From: Monocercomonoides exilis
Taxonomy: Eukaryota > Preaxostyla > Oxymonadida > Polymastigidae
Reading direction: 5' to 3'
Length of the DNA: 64,000 nt
Assembly (NCBI GenBank): GCA_001643675.2
Contig: LSRY02000001.1
Location: 1,359,501 to 1,423,500 of the forward strand
The stretch's first letter is position 1. Each line of letters opens with the position of its first letter. Made by a program: the position numbers and the translations under genes. Positions 22,017 through 35,079 of the stretch are shown piece by piece. The notes beneath the pieces were generated by a model. The model was not told where the DNA came from and searched no databases. It saw only the letters and a program-made list of their open reading frames with translations.

Positions 22017-23358
22017 ATGGCAGCTACTGAAAGGCTCACAGGTTTGTATTATTGATTCATTTGAATTCATGTTGATTGGATTCTTTTCTTTATTTTTATT
22101 AAAGAATTGTTTTCTGAACTAAAGTATTGCGATGAGGATGAACAAAAACAGAAAATTTGTGCAATGAATGAGATAGTTGATAAAATGAACAGAGAAGAAT
22201 ACGATTCTGTTTTCACAACCGAACTGTTTGATAAAATACACCAAATGATTGAGGAAAAGAAACTATCAATGGGAAAAGCTATTTTGTTGCTGAAGTGCAT
22301 TGGATATTGGAAAGTGCTGAAAAATGTGTGCTTTCTTTCATTTGAATATACTTTGCTGTCAAAAGATTTGAGAAGATGATTGTTGAGGAAGAACAGAAAA
22401 AAGAAGGGAAAAACGAGAAGCTTCTGAATGATCTCTGTGAATGCTTGCTTTCTTTGAATTACGAATTCACGGACATTCCAGAAGAAATAACTGAAATTTG
22501 TGTATCATGCCTTTTGAAAGTGGCATTGAGGAAAGAAGAAAATGAGGAGACAAAGAAAGAAGCGGAAATGGCTTTGCTGGCGTTGAGTAATATATTCTGC
22601 TACGTATGTGTATTTCTATTGCACTTTTTACATATTTAATTCTTTTATTGTCTTTGTTTTAGGAAACTGCAGATGAATTGTATTTGAATGAAATACGAGA
22701 GATTATAAAGTATCATCAAGAGCGTTGCAATCTGACACGACTTGCCTATCAGTCTGCTTGGAAATTTTTGGTGCAAAGATTTTACAGCGTTTTATCTTTG
22801 GAAGAAGTTATTGTGAATGAACTGTATTTTGCAAGAGAAGCAATCAAAGAATTGAATGAATTGATAAATGAAGTGGATTGAAAAAGAAAAGAAAAAATGA
22901 CAAAAGAATTTTTTGTAATAATGAAATGGCTAAGAACATTGGAGATGTATTTTTTGTTGTGCAATTTGCGGAGTGAAGAATTTGTTGGGCTTATGAACTG
23001 TGTAGGGAATATATGTGGGGCAGAGCAGGATGGCAAGAGAGAAATGAGGAGAAAATGCATTTGCTTGTTTGAAGTGGGGACACAATACGGAGCAGCGAGA
23101 GTTGATGGCTTGTTGAAATGCAGGACAGTTGATGTAATTTTGGAGGAGATTCATCGATCGACAATGGATATCATAACAGAAAATGAATGCATGACATTTT
23201 TTATGAACATTTCGATGCGATTGAAAGGAAATGCGGAGAATGAAATGGAAGAAGCGAAAAGGAAAGAGTTGAAAAGGAAAATGTTTGAAAAGTCGGAAGA
23301 AGAAGGATGTGAAGATATTTTCACAAGCCTTCATAAAAGACTGAATTTCCTTGGATAA
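22017..23358 (+). pseudogene. Broken copy 3 of the helical family
   Basis: Exons correspond to 22017-22041 (25 nt, donor GTTTGT), 22105-22603 (donor GTATGT) and 22663-23358, the same phases as the intact copies. Two lesions break it. One A is missing in the run before GATTTGAG near 22361 relative to copy 1 (AAAAGATTTG), so the first frame stops at 22379 and the family sequence resumes in another frame. A TGA at 22879-22881 replaces the conserved Trp of VDWKRK. Otherwise the blocks AYQSAWKF, NELYFAREA and LKRKMFEK are well kept, so the damage looks recent. The frameshift alone could be a sequence error; the nonsense base is less easily explained that way. Confidence 0.75.
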
Positions 23359-26300
23359 AGATATAATTATCGATTGCCAATGAATGTTTCTGATTTTTTT
23401 GCGAATGTTTAAGAAAACGAGATGAAATGTATTGAGTTTTGCGTGCGAGAGAATAATTTTTTCTTTTTACTTTTTTCTTTTTTCTTTTTTTCTTTTTTTT
23501 TTCTTTTTTCTTTTTTTTTTTTTTTTTTCACAATTCGAAAAGCATTTGAAACATATTTTTCCAAAAAAAATTGTGTTTTTTTCCCACTTCATTTTGAAAA
23601 AATAAAGAAATTAAAAAAATTCTTTGAACGGTTTCTCCGTTTTCTTCTATTCATCTAAAAAATTCTTCCTCAAATAACTTGTCCTCTTGGCTGTTTCGCA
23701 TAAACAATTTTTCACATAACAAAGTTTCATAAAAATTTTCACAACTTTTTGAAATTATTTTCTATTAAAATAATTCATTGTGTTCTCTTTTTTGAAACAA
23801 TAATCAAATAAAATATATTGTCCATATTTTTTTTTGTAAAATACCTTTTGTTTTGTTTTCCAAAAAAACAATAACTAGATATTTCGATAAAATCGCTGTT
23901 TCCACTCACCAGATTTCACTGTTGTGAAAACAAAATCTTGACAATGTCATTATTTCCACCTTAGTGAAGTTCAGTGAAAGAGACCAGAAATTTGATCGAA
24001 ATATGATAATTATATTTCTTTTGAAAACAAAACAAAAAGAACAAAAAAATTTTTTTTGTTGACATATTGAATCATGTTGTTTTTTCAAAATAATTCTATT
24101 CAGATACTCGTTGTTTTATCGAAAAAATGTATTTTTTTCAGAAATACATTTTTTGACTTCGATGTTAATTTTTGAAATCAAAACTTTTTTCATGGGATTG
24201 ATTTTTCAAAGGTTGTTGACCTTCGGAAAGAGATTTTGTATTCAAATGGTGAATTCATCACGACAGTTAAAAAAAAAAAAACAAACGTGAGAGCTGAAAA
24301 AAAGACGATGATTTCTTGAATGTACAAGTTCACTTTTCAGCATTCATTTCCAAACATTCAAGGATATTTTTCCAATCGAAAATAATGAATGAAAAAATAA
24401 GTTTTTATAAATGATAACCCACATTCTTTTTCAAAATAAGAATTCTCTGTTTCACAAAGCAAAAATGTCTTTCATATATGTTCAAAACAATACAAATAAT
24501 AGATTTTTTGCACGAAATGATAAAATGTCTGTGAACACTATCAAGTTAAAAATATTCATTGAAAAAAAATAGTTGAACATTGAACAATGAGATCATGCAA
24601 AAAGCAATCATATGCTTTGCGATAATATCCGATTTTTATGATTTTCGAAAGTTTTTTTTTTTTGAAAAGTTTTCAAAATTCATTTTTCAGGTTTAATAAA
24701 ACATTGATTATTTTGTTATCTGTTCTTGTTGCTGAAAGGGGAAATCGAAGAAAAAACACAAAATATTTTCATTTAGTTTGAACACTTGCTCTCATTTGCT
24801 TTTTGAGATATTTTTATATGTCGAGAAAAAAAACGAATCAAAGAATGTGTGTTATCATTTCACATGTCAATTAGTAATTTGTTTTTATTCAATTAAAAAA
24901 AAATTGACTCAAATTTTATAAGTTTGCTGCTGTGTCTGCATTTTCAAAATCTAAGATATTCCATTTAAAAGTTTAAAATGGGTAATTCTTTTTGAGAAGT
25001 CGCAAATGTTGAATTTTCAAAAACAAATCAAAAATTTCATATTTAGCTCAAATTTCTGTTTCCACTCATGAATCTTCTTAAGAATGTGTTAAATAACATT
25101 ATACAGAAAAAGATTCCATATTGGAGAAGTTTGGTGAATACCAACAAAATTTTGAGCATTATATGAAACTTTTGATTTATTTGAAAATTAAACATTTGCG
25201 ACTTATCAAAAAGAATTGCCCAAATTGTATATATCAGGGTTTTTGAATTTTTCTTGATTTGATTCCTATTTGCAGTTAATCTCAGAAAATTCATCACTTT
25301 GTCAAATAAAACATTCAAACCTATTTGATGTGAGAGTGCGTGAGCTGTGTGAAATTTTGATTAAATTTCTTAAAAATTGATCAAATAAGGTTCAATAAAA
25401 ATATGCCAAAATAATATTCATTATCTATTTTTCAAAAAGAATCGTCCATTTCCATGGATAATGTTTTTTGAGATGTGTTCCGAATTTATCTATTTCGATT
25501 TTGCCGATTTGATGAGCACATTGAAGGAGTGTCTCAATTATTTTTGATTAAAATTACATTTAAGGAATCAAAATCTTGATTTGCCTTTTTTGTTTGCATT
25601 CATTCAATAACACTCAAAATTTTTTTTAAAAAAAAATTGATATTATTTGTATTGTGATTTTGAATGAAAGGCAGAATTTTTTTGTAGATTCTTTTTGCTT
25701 ATTATTCATGAAAAGTCTTCATTTTCCAAAGTTTGTCAAATCTGAAAATTGAAAGAAAAAATTATGTGCTGAACTTAATTCTTAAAGCATAGATTTTCAT
25801 CCCATTTGATTTTGTTTAATAATTTCTTGCTTTCACTGACAAAGCTGGATAAAATGGAATACTATGCAACATAATTCATAACCGTGCGTTAATTCATTTC
25901 ACTTCTTTTGAAATGATTATCCTTCAAAAAAATGTATGAAAGCCATTCTTCAAACATTTCAAATCTATTTCACATGCTGCTTATTTTGCATAAAATATTT
26001 AAAAAAAAAAGCTATAGATTGACATTAACTAATTCAAAAGCTCCTCCAAAAATTTAGAGTCGCTAAATGCAAACACAGAAATCCGTTATAACGACGAAAA
26101 AAGGATTAAACAAATGCTAATTTCTGAACACTCATCAAAAATAATTTCGTATCGCAGATGCCTTCGTCAAACTCTGACAAAGAAAAGCCGCATGAAAAAT
26201 TTTAAGCAAAATAATTGAATGAATAACGAAAATTATGTCGCTCGATAGTAAAGATCAGAATTCTTTAGATGAAAAAAAGAAAAAAATTTCAAAATGAAAA

Positions 26301-26515
26301 GAAAGTTTCAGAAACAACAAAGGCACAAAAGAAGAGTCAGAGCGAGAAAAAGAAGATCGCAAACTCATAAAATTAATTTGAAAAATATGATACAATAATA
26401 AGGAAAAACCTCTTGAGTTTAACGAAAGCAAGTAATTGCACAAAGAACAAAATGCTCAATTCTTGTTGACAACAACAAAAATATAAGGAAACATGAAAAT
26501 GCAGAAACAAACAAG

Positions 26516-26552
<37 letters not shown>

Positions 26553-26814
26553 AAGCTTTCTCATTTTCAACAGACAGTGCGATGAATTGGTGATTTCAAT
26601 CAAAAACTTGTAAAGGATTGTGGCTGAGTGGATGCATTCCAAGCAATTCAGCTCTCTTTTCAGAGATGCGCAAAACATATAACAGACACAAACAAAGAAA
26701 CTTAACATTTACAGTTTATATAAAAAAAAAGAAAAAGAAATGCGTTTCTCTTTTATTTGAATTTGACCGTGCCAAATAAAAAAATCAGTGAGACTGCTAA
26801 CATAATTCAGCACT
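23359..26814. other. Long AT-rich gene-free region
   Basis: About 3.5 kb. It begins with T-rich tracts near 23455-23530 and carries the foldback at 24980-25221 and an isolated MITE-end-like sequence near 24620. I find no frame with domain content and no convincing tRNA or other RNA gene. Confidence 0.5.
24980..25221. repeat. Foldback (long imperfect inverted repeat)
   Basis: The left arm (about 24980-25080) contains AATTCTTTTTGAGAAGTCGC then AAATGTTGAATTTTCAAA. The reverse complement of about 25115-25221 reads AATTCTTTTTGATAAGTCGC then AAATGTTTAATTTTCAAA and continues with further matches (TTTCATAT, GCTCAAA). The loop is only about 35 nt. It has no open frame and no obvious target duplication. 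A short sequence like part of the arm (GTTTCCACTCA) recurs near 23900. Confidence 0.6.
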
Positions 26815-29800
26815 TCATTTCACTGTTTTCTTTTTCATTTGCAAACGCTGTTGCTTTTCAGAAGGATTTGGCTCTTCCTCCTCCTCTTCTTCATACTCTT
26901 CTTCATACTCTTCATATTCGTTCTCTTCTCCTTCATCTCCTTCTTCCTCTTCCTCACCTTCCCCTTCTTCTTCTTCTTCCTCTTCTTCTTCTTTTCTTTG
27001 TTGTTGATCCAGCTGCAACTGATGTTCATGTTCAGAACTCGTCGAATGACAAGAAGAATGCGTAGTCAATACAGCAGAAGTCGAAGAAACAGAAGCAGAA
27101 TTCGAAGAAGAAGAAGAAGAAAGAAAAGACAAGGGAGGCATGTTGAGGCAAGGTGAGATTGGATTGGCATCGCCATCATCAGAACACCCTGTTGATTTCA
27201 TTGAAGAAGAAGAAGAAGAAGAAACAGAAGCAGCAGCACAGTTTCTTTCTGGCTCATTCACACAAGATGCACTTGCTGCTGATGATGCAGCAGGCGATTT
27301 AGCTGAAGAAAGCTGAGCCGTCTGGTGCAGATGGCGACTGGCAGCGGAGGAAGAGAGTGTTCTTGTTGGAGAAGACGGAGAAGCAGCGGAATGCTGCAAG
27401 TTTGTTGGCAGAAGAGCCGAAGAGTGGCGCGGGTGGTGTCTGCCTTGTGGAGACTGCGAGATGAGAGAGCCCGAATGGACAGAGGTGGTGGTGGATGTGG
27501 GGGCAATGGGGGTGAGTGAGGAGTGGGAAGAGAGGGAAGAAAGAGAAGAGAGGGAAGACAGTGGAAGCAGAGGAGACGAGGAGCGGCTGTGAGAAGACAA
27601 AGAAGATGAAGAGTTATTAGAGGAGGAAGAAGATGACACAGAAGAAGAGGAAGAAGAGGAAGAAGAGCGTGAGTGGTGTGTTTCTGTGTCAGAAGTTGGA
27701 GGTTCGACTTCGTCAGGCAGTGTGGAAGGGAGTGTGGCAAGGGCGTTGAGGAAGCTGGTGATGCCAGACTTGAGAGAAGACAAGATGCCTGACGATTCCT
27801 CTTTCTTCGAGTGGCGCGAGGAGAAATGAGAAGATGAAAAGTTTTGTGGAGAAGAAGAAGATGAAGACGAAGAAGAAGAAGAAGGAGATGATGACGAAGA
27901 TGAAGATGAATTGATATCAGGGATGGATAGCTCTGTTGGTGGAGAATGTGAATGCGAATGTGAATGCGAAGAAGAAGAAGAGGAAGAAGAAGATGATGAT
28001 GACTTTGAAGTGGTAAGAGAAGCTGTGCGTGAAGATCTCGGCGGAGGAGGCAGAGGAGCAGAAGTAGAAGAAGAAGATGATGCTGTTGCTGAAGAGGAAT
28101 GATGAATGAATCTGGGTGTCCTTCTGCTGCTGCTCCGCACACTCTCGTTGTCTGCGCTCTCGTCACTCGACAGCTCATCCACATACAATTCAGATGGCTC
28201 ACTGTCTGTCTCTGTGTCGGTCTCACTCTCTGTGTCTGTGTCTGCGTTCATCAGACTCAGCAGCTCTTCCGTGTCTTCCTCGTCAGTCGTGTCATATTCT
28301 CCATTCATGTTCGAATTCCCATTGGCTGCACCACTCGCACTTTCTTCGCTCTCTTTCTTCCGCTGCAGCTTTAACTGCTTCAGCTCTTCTTTCTTCTTCT
28401 TCTTCTTCTCAAGCGCCTCCCTCTTCCTCTCTGCTGCTTTGCGTTTTTCTCCTCCTCCTTCACCACTTCCTCCTCCTCCTCCTCCTCCTCCTCCTCCATC
28501 CTCAGATGAGGCTGGCATCGACTCTGTCAGCACAAAATCGCACATCTGACTCATTTTGTCTTTGAAGATGAACTTCCATTCACAAGGGAAGTAGATAGAC
28601 CAGATGTGGAAGTCTTCAAGAGAAGGTCGAAGGATCTGGAATGAATAGGGGAAGGAAGAATAAATAGAAGAAAAAATAAAATGATGAAAAAATGAATGAA
28701 TGAATGAATGAATGAATAATCAATCAAACAATAAATAGAATAATCATTTTTTTAAAAAAAAGGTACAAATTCCTTCTCACATCCACTCCACATCTCACAA
28801 AATATATCCACATACATCAGGGCACTCCTTGAAATCCGGGTTAGTGAACTTCGCCGCGTTTGCCTTGATGTGCGACCAGATGGAGCGTGTCCTCTGCACA
28901 CAGCGCATTCTCTTCCTCTCACTCTCGCTGTCTGTGATGAAGTTGCCAAAGAGACAGGACGTGGTGTGCTTGGCAATGAAGCGCAGCATCCGCTCGTTGA
29001 ACTCAAACACATTCGGGTTCTGATGCACACACTGGTGCAGACAGTCCACAAACTGCACAAACGTCGGGGAAATGTTCTTCGCATCGCAGGCGTCTCCCAC
29101 ACGGCACCCTGTCCGCAGGGCGAAGCGGTGGCCGAACATGCACCAGTCCTTTTCGATCAGCACAATCACCCCGTCGAGTGTTCGATAGTAAGGATCCAGG
29201 AACAACGACGCCAAGGAACAGAGGCAGGGCGTGCGGTCCCAGCCGTCTGTGCAGTGGATGAGCACGTTGCGCTGGGAGAGGATGACGTCGGTGATGGAGA
29301 GGGAACAGGAGAGGATGAGGCGCAGATGGCTGAACCAGTTGGACTCACGCACGAGCTGGTGGAAGCTGAAAGAGAAAGAGGATGGTTAATCAGAGGAGAT
29401 GGAGAGAAGAATGAGAGGATGAAAAAAAAGAAATAAAAAAAATCAATAAGAAAAACAATAATAATAAAAAAGAAATTATAACAATATCAATAATAATAAT
29501 TATTATCAAATAATAATTATATTAAAAATATCTATAATATCACTTAACATCACAAAACACACCGCTCTTTCGACAGATGCTCCTCCACCACTGTCTTGCA
29601 CGCCTCAGTCAGCTTGTACAGGCTCTTCCGCATGTGATGAATGTTTTCTATGCCCAAAAACTCGAACGAGGCGAATTCAAGTGACTTTTCATCTTCGTAG
29701 CCACCTTTCATGAGACGGTTGCCGAGTGCAGAGAGCTTTGGGCGGGCATCGACGATGTGGAGGAGAGGGAGGGAGGAAGGATGAGAGGAAGAAGAGGAAG

Positions 29801-32800
29801 AAGAGGAAGAAGAAGAGGAGGAGGAGGAAGAGGAAGAAGAAGAGGAAGTGGATGAATTGTGAGATGGAGGTGAAGAAGAAGAAGAAGAAGATGATGATGA
29901 TGAAATGTTTGAAGTGATTGTTGATGATGTTGATGTTGATGATGGCGAAGAAGAGAAGGAGCTTGTTGAAGTGAGTGGAGGAGAAGGCGATGGATGAATC
30001 GACGAAAAGGCCGACATCGAAGAACGAGAAGAGGCAGATGACGATCGATGATGAGGAGTGGTAGAAGAAGAAGAAAGAGAAGAAGAAGAAGAAGAAGTGT
30101 TTTGCGTTTCTGCCATTGGAAAGAGTGAAATGCTTCCACTGTCTGTTTTGCTGTCCTTTCGAGTGCTCAGATTGGAACTAGAAGAAGAAGAAGAAGAATT
30201 GGATGAGGAGTTATTATTATTATTATTGCTATTATTACTATTATTTGTATTACTTGCATTGCTACTGCTAATATTCGTATTCGAACTCACACGTGGCACA
30301 GACAGATGAGCAGATGATACAGAACAAGCAGAATTTGAAGAAGAAGAAGAAGAAGAAGAAGAAGAAGAAGAAGACATAATCGATACAACAGACACTGCAG
30401 ATGCCATTGATAGCACAGAAGGAGCAGGTGAAGAAGAAAGAAGAGGAGGAGATTGCTCATTCAGCACATTTATATCAGCTGCCTTTGCCAGCTGTTCATC
30501 TCCACATTCATCTCTTTCACTTATTTCATTGTTTTCTTTATTTTCTTTATTTTCATTGCTCCTATTGTTTTCATTGCTTCTTTCTTCTCTTTCATTCCCT
30601 TCCTTTCCCTCATTCTCTTTCTCTTCCTCTTCCTTTTCTCCCTTCATCACCACTGGCAGTGACAAAGGCTGAGGCATCTCCTGCACATTCATCTGCAGCA
30701 CATCTGCTGTTGGGCTCTTCTGAATGGCTGGAGAAGTCGAAGGAGATGCACACAACTCCATCTGCCTCTCAAAACAGCCACCGATTGTATCAGAAGAGGA
30801 AGGCAGTTGTGAGTCTTCTGAGGGAATCAATGAAGACAACACGGCTGTCTTGCTGAATGGATCGCCTGGCTGGAAAGAAGAGAGGTCTTCGAATTCTGAA
30901 GAAGAAGAAGAAGAAGATGATGATGATGACAGATAAGCTTCTTGTTCACTTTGAGAAATGTCTCTGTCTTCTCCATTCAACATTGCACTTGATGCACAAA
31001 AACTGTTGTTGTTTTGGAAGTCTTCATCATTTCTATCTTCTATCTTTCCTTCATCTTTTTCTCTTTCTTCTCTTTCTTCTCCTTCCTTCTTCACACCCTC
31101 CTCTTCCTCCTTTTCCTCCTCCTTTTCCTTTTCCTTCTCTTCCTTCTCCTTCTCTTCCTTCTCCTCATCCCCAACCAGCGCGCTCAAATCCGACGGCTGG
31201 AAGAAGTCAGCGCCGGCGGAGATGGAGCTGAAGAAAGGGTCAGACGAGGTGTAAAGAGGAGGAGGCGGTTCAGGCGCCTTCTGAAGAGGCTGAGCAGCGA
31301 GGGTGGCAGAGGAGATGACTGTGTAGCCGCGGTAGGTGAGGGTGGGGGAGCCCAAAGAGCGTGGAGAGGTGCTGCTGGGCGAGGAGACGCGGGAGGAAGG
31401 TGTGGGGGTGGGGGTGATGAGGAGAGAGGGAGAGGTGGAAGTAGTGGGGGAGGATGAGGATTGAGGCTGGAGGGGAGGTTGAGAGGGAGATTGAGATTCA
31501 TTGAGATGATGAATGTTTTGTTGTTGAGATGAGGACGAGGATGAGGAGGAGAACAAAGAAGGACGGGCAGAAGAGGAAATGGAAGTGGGTGAAGAAGAAG
31601 AAGAAGAAGAAGAAGAAGATGATGATGATGATGCAGAAGACAAAGAGGATGAAGTGAAGATATGATCATTTTGAGTGAAGGAAGTGTTGTGAGTGAGATG
31701 TTCATCCAGCAGATGGGATGTTTGTGAAGGTGAATGTGACACTTCAACCATCGCAGAAGTGGACGATGGCTGAATAATCATCGATGATGCATTCAATGAA
31801 GAAGAAGAAGAATAAGAAGATATGGAAGAAGAGGAAGAGGAAGAAGAAGAGGAAGAAGAAGAAGATTGAGGCAAATAATCAGAAGCACAGCATTCGTCCA
31901 TCAAGCACAATGGATCGAGAGATGGTTCACAGGCAGTCAGAGAAGAGAGTCTGGACATCCTGGCAATTGGTGTGGGAAGAGATGGGTCTGTCTGCTTAGC
32001 CACAACATCATTTAGTTCCTGCTGAATGTTCTGTGACTGCATAGAAGAAGAAGAAGAAGAAGAAGAAGAAGAAGATGATGATGATGATGAGTTAGATGAT
32101 TGAGAAGGAGGCAGAGAGGAGTCTGAGGATAAAGTTGGGGTGCTGTTGCGGAGAGTGGTGGATGAGGCAGAGACAAAGAAGGAAGGAGAATGAGAGGAAG
32201 AAGTTGAGGAGGAGGAGGAGGAAGAAGAAGAATTGGATGAACTGACAAATGATGGAGATGTGGTGTGTGTAGGCGAGCCGAGCAGCTGAAGAGGAAGAGG
32301 AGGAGAACAAGAAGGAGTGGATAGTCTGCTGGGAGAGGAGACAGCAGGTGAGTGAGAGAGAGAAATGGATGGATACACAGGCGGTGTGGAGGCAGGGAGG
32401 CAAGGAGAGAAGGACGCAGAGATTGGGGAGCAGGAATAGCCAGAAGAAAAAGCAGAGCTAGCAGCAGAAGACGACAAAGGAGTGGCAGCGAGTGAGATCA
32501 TCTTCGCAGTCGATGCCCCGCTGAGCAGCCCTTTCCGCTCGACGCGCTTTCCGCCTGTGGAAGACAGCGCCTTCAGCAGCTTCTCGTCGGTGGCGTTGCG
32601 CGCAGACAGGATTCCCCGCATCGGCTGGGCTGACCGGCAGATCGCATGCCCATTGGTGTGCAGATAGCACAAGACAGGGATGCGGCCGTGGCTTCGGAAC
32701 GGCGCTATCAGCGGCAGCTCCTCATCGCTCATGGCACGAGGCACACACAGCAACGTTGGGTATGACGAGCAGAAGGCAAAGTCTTCATTGGCCATCGTGA

Positions 32801-33485
32801 TCTTCCACCCACAATTCAGCGACCCTTCGTTGACTCCCATTCGGGTGTATTCCATAAATAAGTCGCATTGAGTCCATTTTGTTTCAGAATGCCCAATAGC
32901 ATTTTGTTTCTTTTGTAGACTTTTACCATAACGAAACGCAAAAATTTGCTCTTTTTTCTTTGGAGGAGGAAAATACGGAAAAGCATTATATAGCTTTAAC
33001 CTTTCATCGCAAGTGTTCAAGGGCTGCGGCTGTAGAAAAGCGCCAGCTTGTGTTGCAGTCCGTAATGAATCATGAGAAGGAAATAAGCTGAAAAAAGAAA
33101 AGTTTAAAACGTACAAAAATTCAAAAATATATACTTTATTCTTCTATTGTCCTTTAAAATTAATAAAAGAACTGGCAAAAGCGATTGTCCAGCTCTCCTG
33201 TATATTGCTTCCTTGTCAACTTTCAAAATAGTCATTATTGGAATTTGTATTTTCATAATTTTCTAAGTTTAAATCAAAAAGCATAAACGTTAAAAACGAA
33301 AAAAAGAAAAATAAATTATGTGAAAGACACGTTCATACCCCTTTCTGAGGTTGTTCATTTGGAAAAAACAAAACACGATAGTTTGTGATCCACAATTCTC
33401 CAACGAAACGAGGTGAATTAAATCCAATGTTATTAAACTTTGCCGATGAAGCGCATTCCTCTCCGGGAAGAAGTTCAAACTTCAT
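26815..33485 (-). CDS. Myotubularin-family phosphoinositide 3-phosphatase with giant Ser-rich insertion
   Basis: Five exons on the minus strand: 33485-33339, 33262-33135, 33087-29563, 29365-28816 and 28635-26815, about 2056 residues against 600-700 usual. The N-terminus is a PH-GRAM domain (FVGELWITNYRVLFF; IPIMTILKVDKEAIY). The phosphatase domain starts near residue 130 (FAFRYGKSL, FRSHGRIPVLCYLH, QPMRGILSARNATDE). About 925 residues of Ser-rich sequence follow (about 270-1195) before the domain resumes at LHIVDARPKLSALGN. The CX5R loop HCTDGWDRT has Cys1305 and Arg1311, so the enzyme should be active on PI3P or PI(3,5)P2 at endosomal membranes. The end of the domain is SLEDFHIWSIYF, then a Lys/Glu coiled coil and a Ser- and Glu-rich tail. 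All four junctions keep phase. Confidence 0.9.
28691..28718 (-). repeat. (ATGA)n microsatellite in the last intron
   Basis: About seven tandem AATG units lie inside the 180-nt fourth intron (28636-28815) of the myotubularin gene, between donor GTATGT and acceptor CAG. They contribute nothing to coding. Confidence 0.75.
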
Positions 33486-34324
33486 GGTACCGGCTTTTAA
33501 ACCAAATATTAAATCAACATGTAACAAAATTCACACAACAAAATAAATTATTATCATTATGTTTCTCACAACAAATTCACATCAAAAATATACAAACCAG
33601 AGTTTTGCATACAATCCTCAAATCTTGAACAACAAAATGAATTTCTTCAACTATTGTTATGGATAATCCCTTAAGTTAATTTTAAATTTGATCATACATC
33701 CTATAATAATATTTATTATTATCATTTGGATGATATTCTTTGTTTACGGACCTAAATGTTTTGATTGTTCGGAAGAGGATGTTCCATACATATTGTTTTT
33801 ATGCTTTCAATGATAATTTTTTGTTATATTTTTGTTTTCTTAAAAATGATTTATATGATGTTATCAAACGTCTGTAATTGATTATTCTGCTTTAACCATG
33901 CTTTCTCTTTTTCATTAAAAGAACCATTGCAATAATGTAAATACGGTTTTCACTTGAAATGCACTTATTACATTGTTTTTGTGGAATATCTTTTTAATTA
34001 ATAACATTTCACGTTACTGATTTATGGACAAAGAGGTTAAAACACAATTCTAGCAGTTTGATTCAAGAGTGTTTTGTATTTTATGGGTATAAGAAGAAAA
34101 TATAAGGATTTCCTTTGGAAAGGCTGTAAAAAAATAGCCAATAAATTCTTGATCTGATAGAAAGGGTCAACATAAAAAATCCGATAAATGGCAGTCAGAT
34201 CAAAACATTTTTAAATCAAGGTTTGAGATGAGAACATCAATTTAGCGATTTTGAATTTAATTATTTTTTGGCATGAACGTATTAAAAATATATAAATAAT
34301 TTTTATTTAGACAACTTAAGAAAC
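33486..34324. promoter_or_regulatory. Shared upstream region of the myotubularin and HMG-box genes
   Basis: This 839-bp AT-rich stretch separates two divergent start codons (33485 on -, 34325 on +), so it must hold both promoters. I see no core element I can name and no other gene in it. Confidence 0.4.
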
Positions 34325-34915
34325 ATGCCAAAAGGCTCATCGGAAGCAAAAGGAAAGAAGCAAACTAAAAAGGAAACAAAAGGAAAAGCTCAAAGAGCAA
34401 AGAAGGATCCAAATGTTTGGAACAATAAAATATCATTATATTAACATAATTTATTTGAATTTATCAGGCACCAAAGCGCCCAGCCCAAGCTTACATCCTT
34501 TATGTTTCTGATAAACGCGCTGAAATTAAAGAGAAACATCCCGACTACAAAAACACAGAGATCATTTCTGAAGCTGCAAAATTATGGAAGGAAGCTTCAG
34601 CATCTGAAAAGAAAGTATGATCTTTATCCAACCGTTGAGAAATTGAGAACAATGCATAATTTATATTTTGAAAATTTGAATTTTTTTTTAGCCATATGAA
34701 GATAAAGCCAAAAAGTTGAAGGAAAAATATGAAGGTTTGTAATGATAGTATTACAATGTTTTATTCGTATTTGATAAACTCTCATTATTACAGAGGAATT
34801 GGCAGCATATAACAAAAAACAAGGAAAATCAAAGAAGGGTAAGGGCAAGGAGAAGGATAAGGAAGAGGAAGGATCTGAAGAGGAAGAAGAGGAGGAGGAA
34901 GAAGATGAAGAGTAA
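34325..34915 (+). CDS. Single HMG-box chromatin protein
   Basis: Four exons: 34325-34414, 34468-34614, 34692-34734 and 34794-34915, giving 133 residues. Donors are GTTTGG, GTATGA and GTTTGT. A short Lys-rich leader (about 30 residues) precedes one HMG box. The box starts APKRPAQAYILYVSDKR and carries the core Trp in AAKLWKEAS and the end KKPYEDKAKKLKEKYEEELAAY. The tail is Lys/Gly-rich, then an acidic run of Glu and Asp to the stop. This is the HMGB/NHP6 pattern of non-sequence-specific DNA-bending proteins in the nucleus. It is convergent with the MED8-like gene, with 164 bp between stops. Confidence 0.92.
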
Positions 34916-35079
34916 ATGTTGATTATTTCTGATGCCACATTGTTTCACTTCTTTGCACTTTCACCTATTTTTTTATAAAGTATTCTGTGTTGTGTCAAAC
35001 ATAAGATGGCATTAATTTTCTATTAAATACATTAGTAATATCATTTTTAACAATTTTGTATTTTTAAAAAAATAAAAAA

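Noticed and set aside
26613-26690. A TGGCTGAGTGG sequence resembling a tRNA A box
   Set aside because: No GGTTCRA-type B box follows at the right distance and the flanks do not form an acceptor stem.
27258-28226. Leu/His/Ser-rich frames overlapping the myotubularin gene
   Set aside because: They read triplet-repeat DNA in other frames, whereas the chosen frame is joined by phase-consistent introns to a complete phosphatase.
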